NCBI RefSeq assembly: GCF_959020145.1
Contig: NZ_CAUEQY010000038.1
Coordinates: 1 to 9,544, forward strand
Length of the DNA stretch: 9,544 nt
Direction of reading: 5' to 3'
From: an uncultured Bifidobacterium sp.
GTDB taxonomy: Bacteria > Actinomycetota > Actinomycetes > Actinomycetales > Bifidobacteriaceae
The translations under genes and the position numbers were made by a program. The number at the start of each line of letters is the position of its first letter. Position 1 is the first letter of the stretch. The notes under the pieces were generated by a model that saw nothing but the letters and a program-made list of their open reading frames with translations, made no database searches and was not told the origin of the DNA. Positions 6,880 to 9,544 of the stretch are shown here, piece after piece.

Positions 6880-8171
6880 CACCTGAAGTTTCTGGCTTCG
6901 ATCTTGTCGTATTCGGATTGCATGCTGTTCAGGAATTTTTCGGTGTTGCCCGACTGAACCAGCGTCTGCAGGAAGCCTGCGATGTTGATGCTGGCTGGCA
7001 CGTAATGGTCGCAGAAATCGGCCAGCTTGCCCGCCTGGTAGAAGTCAAGCACGCCGTTCAGCGCTTCGTCACCCACATACGTGTCTTTGTAGGGGGTAAA
7101 GGCGGACTGCTGCTTGGAGTAGTCCTTGATGTTTTCGTCGTTCATCAGGAAGTCGATGAATTCGCGCGCTTCCTTCTCATGCTTGGTGTGTGCGCCCATG
7201 GTCAGGATCACGTCATCGCCTGCGGTGAGTTGCTGTTCGCTGGCATCGTTGGTTGCCGGCATTTGCGCGAACCGCAGGTTGGCATCGCTGTTGATGAGTC
7301 GGATCTGCGGAATCGCGTAGGTGCCGAGTGGCAGAATCGCGGCTTTGCCTGCGGCCAGATCCTGCGTAGCCTGCTGGTAGGTAACTGCCGGATTCTTCTG
7401 CGTGTAATTCTGGTAGATCTCGACCAGCTGATCGCTGACAGTGCCCCACAGGTCGGAGAATTTCTTCGATCCGTCTTTGAGGGAAAGATATTCGGATTCC
7501 GGTACCAGCGTGGAGTTGAGTGACGCCAACGGCGCCTGAAGTGTCCACGGATCGGCAGTGCTCGCTTCGATCGGTACAATGCCCTTGCTCTTGAAGCGTT
7601 GCAGCAGGTCGATGAATTCGCTCCACGTCTGCGGTGGATTGTCGGGATCCTCGCCCGCTTCTTCCCACACGTCAGCGTTGATGATGTAGCCGGACGCGTT
7701 GCCCGCATACGGCAGGCCGTACAGGCGCTTCTTGGATTCGTCGTTGGTTTGTACAAGGCTCTTGGCGATGTTCACCATGCCTGGATTGAGTTCGTCGACG
7801 ATGTCATCGTCGGTAAAATCGTGGAAGACACCCGCTTCGGCGAGCATGCCGAAATTAATGTCGCCATTGATGGTGATGACGTCGGGTTCACGATTTTTCA
7901 CGAGTCGCGTACGCAAATCAGTGGTTGCGTCGGACGAATTGTTGACGTTGACTTTGATGCTGGGATGGGTTTTCTCAAATTCCTTTGCTTTTGCGGTGAA
8001 CCAGTCCGCTGCTTCGGCTTTGAATTGGAAGAAATCCAAAGTGACGGTTTCAGCGGTGCTGTTGCCGCAACCTGCAAGGCCGGCCGTCAACGCGATTGCG
8101 CATGTGGCCGTGAGAGCGCGGTATACAATCCTCCTGAATTTACCTACACTAGTGGTGGAATCAGGTTTCAT
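6879..8171 (-). CDS. Sugar ABC transporter substrate-binding lipoprotein (family 1)
   Basis: This 430-residue extracellular lipoprotein captures the sugar and delivers it to the permease pair. A basic N-region and hydrophobic stretch (about 19-33) end in the lipobox LAGC, so Cys35 becomes the lipidated N-terminus. The mature part has the look of family 1 solute-binding proteins, with LDFFQFKAEAADWF and AKEFEKTHPSIKVNV near the start, PDVITINGD about 60 residues later, and a C-terminal half rich in aromatic and acidic residues. The length is normal for CUT1 binding proteins. ATG 8171 follows AAAGGAG with a 6-nt spacer. It is the first gene of the operon, with a promoter candidate about 70 bp upstream, and is divergent from a ROK regulator that probably controls it. 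The ligand is not determinable here; alpha-linked gluco-oligosaccharides are inferred from context. Confidence 0.94.
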   Translation of the reverse strand: MKPDSTTSVGKFRRIVYRALTATCAIALTAGLAGCGNSTAETVTLDFFQFKAEAADWFTAKAKEFEKTHPSIKVNVNNSSDATTDLRTRLVKNREPDVITINGDINFGMLAEAGVFHDFTDDDIVDELNPGMVNIAKSLVQTNDESKKRLYGLPYAGNASGYIINADVWEEAGEDPDNPPQTWSEFIDLLQRFKSKGIVPIEASTADPWTLQAPLASLNSTLVPESEYLSLKDGSKKFSDLWGTVSDQLVEIYQNYTQKNPAVTYQQATQDLAAGKAAILPLGTYAIPQIRLINSDANLRFAQMPATNDASEQQLTAGDDVILTMGAHTKHEKEAREFIDFLMNDENIKDYSKQQSAFTPYKDTYVGDEALNGVLDFYQAGKLADFCDHYVPASINIAGFLQTLVQSGNTEKFLNSMQSEYDKIEARNFR

Positions 8172-8200
8172 TCTCGACTCCTTTGTATTTTTTCTCTATT

Positions 8201-8232
8201 ACGGTGGAGCGGCTTCCTTACCACACCACCGT
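8201..8232 (-). promoter_or_regulatory. Imperfect 12-bp inverted repeat in the importer 5' leader (operator or mRNA hairpin)
   Basis: ACGGTGGAGCGG (8201-8212) and CCACACCACCGT (8221-8232) pair at 10 of 12 positions around the loop CTTCCTTA. It begins within a few nucleotides of the predicted transcription start and ends about 30 nt before the start codon. It could be an operator overlapping the start site or a stabilising 5' hairpin. Confidence 0.5.
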
Positions 8233-8240
8233 TACTGAGA

Positions 8241-8270
8241 ATTATAGAGGGGGGCGGTTTTCATTCCCAA
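8241..8270 (-). promoter_or_regulatory. Promoter of the sugar importer operon
   Basis: On the minus strand a perfect -10 hexamer TATAAT (8246-8241) is preceded by TTGGGA (8270-8265) with an 18-bp spacer. This predicts transcription starting near 8234, about 60 nt before the lipoprotein start codon. The -35 matches consensus at only four of six positions, compatible with regulated expression. Confidence 0.65.
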
Positions 8271-8295
8271 CTCAGCGCGCCTGTGCGGGGCGGAA

Positions 8296-8318
8296 AACAA
8301 AAACGACGAGATTTTGTT
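8296..8318. promoter_or_regulatory. Inverted repeat in the divergent regulator/importer intergenic region, candidate operator
   Basis: AACAAAA (8296-8302) and TTTTGTT (8312-8318) are perfect 7-bp inverse complements separated by 9 bp. The repeat lies just upstream of the importer -35 box and about 50 bp before the regulator start. AT-rich two-arm operators are known for ROK regulators such as NagC, so this is a plausible binding site for the adjacent ROK protein. Confidence 0.4.
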
Positions 8319-8369
8319 ACTCTGAGAAAGTAATTTGACGCACGATGTGCGCGAACGGGAGCACGAAGG

Positions 8370-9544
8370 ATGGTTCAGATGGCGGTTTCACCTCTGCCAC
8401 AGTGGTTTGAAGGCTCGGAATATACCCATAAAGTCGCGGCTTGCATCATGAAATATGGTCCGATTTCACGCATTACGTTGGCGCAGATTTTAGGACTTTC
8501 GCAGGGTGCTGTTTCCCGAATTACCAGCGATCTGATTTATGCGGGCGTGATTGAGGAGACGCCGATGCCGTCCGGCAAGGCCGGCAAACTGCCGAAAGGT
8601 TTCGTGCAGAAAGAAAATACGGAACGTCGCGGCCGCCCGCAAACCGGATTGCAGGTGATTGCGAATGCGCGATCTTTCGTTGGCATGAAAATCAACGCGA
8701 CGCATATTTCGGCAGTTGCGGTCAACGCAATCGGGCAGATCATCACCGGATGCCATGATCTGGAAATCGAAGACGCTTCCCCGCAGACCGTGGTCGCGCT
8801 GATCAAACAACTGACGACCGACTGTTCCGACGAGGCGGAGATGGCGGGCTGGCCGAAACCGTGCGCTGTGGGAATCTCGCTTGGCGGGCATATTGTCGAC
8901 GGTACCGTGGTGACGTTCGCACCGTTCATGCACTGGTCGCAGCCCGTGGAACTTTCCGTCATGGTTCGTGAGGCGACCGGATTGCCTACCGGAATTTACA
9001 ACGATATCGATTCGTTGGTGGTTGACGCCTGCCTGTTTGGACCGGGCGTTGGATTGGATAGCTTCGCGGTGCTGACGTTCGGCGCGGGCGTCGGCTATTC
9101 GTTGACGTTCAACGGCGAGCTGGTAAGCTGTCCGGATAAAAGTTACGGTTTGGTCGGGCATATTCTGGTCGATCCGGATGGGCCGCGTTGTGTTTCCGGA
9201 CACAAGGGATGCGCGCAATGCCTGTCCGACAACTCGATCGCGGCGGAATATTCGCAAATCATCGGACATCCCGCATCATTCGACGATTTCGCACGTGACG
9301 CACGCGCGAACAAACCGCAAGCGACGAATCTGGTGAACCGCACCTGCTTCCGTCTCGGCACCCTGGTGGCGACCATCGCCAATCTTGCCATGCCAGACAA
9401 AATCATGATCGCCGGAGAATCGTCGTTCATCGCGAAATTCGGCATTGACGACTTGCGTAACGGCATCAACATGTATCGGCATAGCCAGGCCGCGCCAGTG
9501 GATTTTGAAATTCCCGACCACGATTGGGCTTTGTGGGCCAAGGC
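8370..9544 (+). CDS. ROK-family transcriptional regulator, 3' end cut by window
   Basis: This is a NagC/XylR-type sugar-responsive regulator, 391 residues visible with no stop codon before the window edge; family lengths suggest only a short tail is missing. Residues 20-62 form a winged helix-turn-helix (ITLAQILGLSQGAVSRITSDL), followed by a linker with RRGRP at 86-90. The ROK sugar-kinase-like domain follows, with YNDIDS at 210-215 (Asp212 matches the catalytic Asp of ROK kinases) and FGAGVGYS at 237-244. The ATP-binding DxGxT of true kinases is missing near 104-110, so a regulatory role is expected. In the zinc motif GH-x9-CxCGxxGC the second Cys is Ser276, leaving His264, Cys274 and Cys281, with an extra Cys at 284. 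ATG 8370 (GGGAG 8 nt upstream) or ATG 8379 could start it. Its divergence from the importer operon suggests it represses that operon and perhaps itself. Confidence 0.9.
   Translation, partial: MVQMAVSPLPQWFEGSEYTHKVAACIMKYGPISRITLAQILGLSQGAVSRITSDLIYAGVIEETPMPSGKAGKLPKGFVQKENTERRGRPQTGLQVIANARSFVGMKINATHISAVAVNAIGQIITGCHDLEIEDASPQTVVALIKQLTTDCSDEAEMAGWPKPCAVGISLGGHIVDGTVVTFAPFMHWSQPVELSVMVREATGLPTGIYNDIDSLVVDACLFGPGVGLDSFAVLTFGAGVGYSLTFNGELVSCPDKSYGLVGHILVDPDGPRCVSGHKGCAQCLSDNSIAAEYSQIIGHPASFDDFARDARANKPQATNLVNRTCFRLGTLVATIANLAMPDKIMIAGESSFIAKFGIDDLRNGINMYRHSQAAPVDFEIPDHDWALWAK

Noticed and set aside
6865..6882. GTG start at 6882 extending the MalF-type permease by six residues
   Set aside because: It would overlap the binding-protein stop and translate through a strong Shine-Dalgarno that is ideally spaced for ATG 6864.
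8490..9269. Minus-strand open frame of 259 codons opposite the ROK regulator gene
   Set aside because: Arg/His-rich shadow; the plus strand encodes a clear winged-helix plus ROK domain.

Overview
The window looks like a chromosomal stretch from a high-GC Gram-positive bacterium, most likely a Bifidobacterium. This is inferred from the moderately high GC content, the gene set (GH13 alpha-glucosidase, sugar ABC importer without its own ATPase, ROK repressor, single-ACT threonine dehydratase) and the actinobacterial look of the proteins. The species cannot be fixed from the sequence alone. There are six clear protein genes, one of them cut by the right edge, plus a damaged-looking fragment at the left edge. 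I see no tRNA, rRNA, CRISPR array or insertion sequence.

Left part (1-1300): a minus-strand start with a good ribosome binding site opens a short reading frame. In another frame it runs into what reads as the C-terminal catalytic-Asp region of an alpha/beta-hydrolase esterase, so a decayed or rearranged gene is likely. The gap between it and the plus-strand Sir2 deacylase gene holds a perfect 16-bp palindrome, TGTTTCACGTGAAACA (254-269), identical to the parS consensus bound by ParB/Spo0J. This suggests the window lies in the origin-proximal segregation region.

Middle part (1200-4870): two minus-strand genes, each with its own strong intrinsic terminator. The first is a PLP-dependent threonine dehydratase with one C-terminal ACT domain, which makes 2-oxobutyrate. 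The second is a GH13 (subfamily 31-like) alpha-glucosidase whose region II carries Asp-Val, typical of oligo-1,6-glucosidases. The threonine dehydratase has an inverted repeat in its upstream region.

Right part (4870-9544): a minus-strand operon, binding lipoprotein - permease - permease, forms a CUT1-type sugar ABC importer. No ATPase gene is present, so a shared MsiK-like ATPase elsewhere is inferred. The operon ends in a structured 3' untranslated segment and a perfect 13-bp terminator hairpin. Divergent from it is a plus-strand ROK-family transcriptional regulator, truncated by the window end. The shared intergenic region holds a recognisable promoter for the importer and two inverted repeats that are candidate operators or leader structures. 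The simplest reading is that the ROK protein senses a sugar and controls uptake of alpha-glucosides, which the neighbouring cytoplasmic alpha-glucosidase then hydrolyses.
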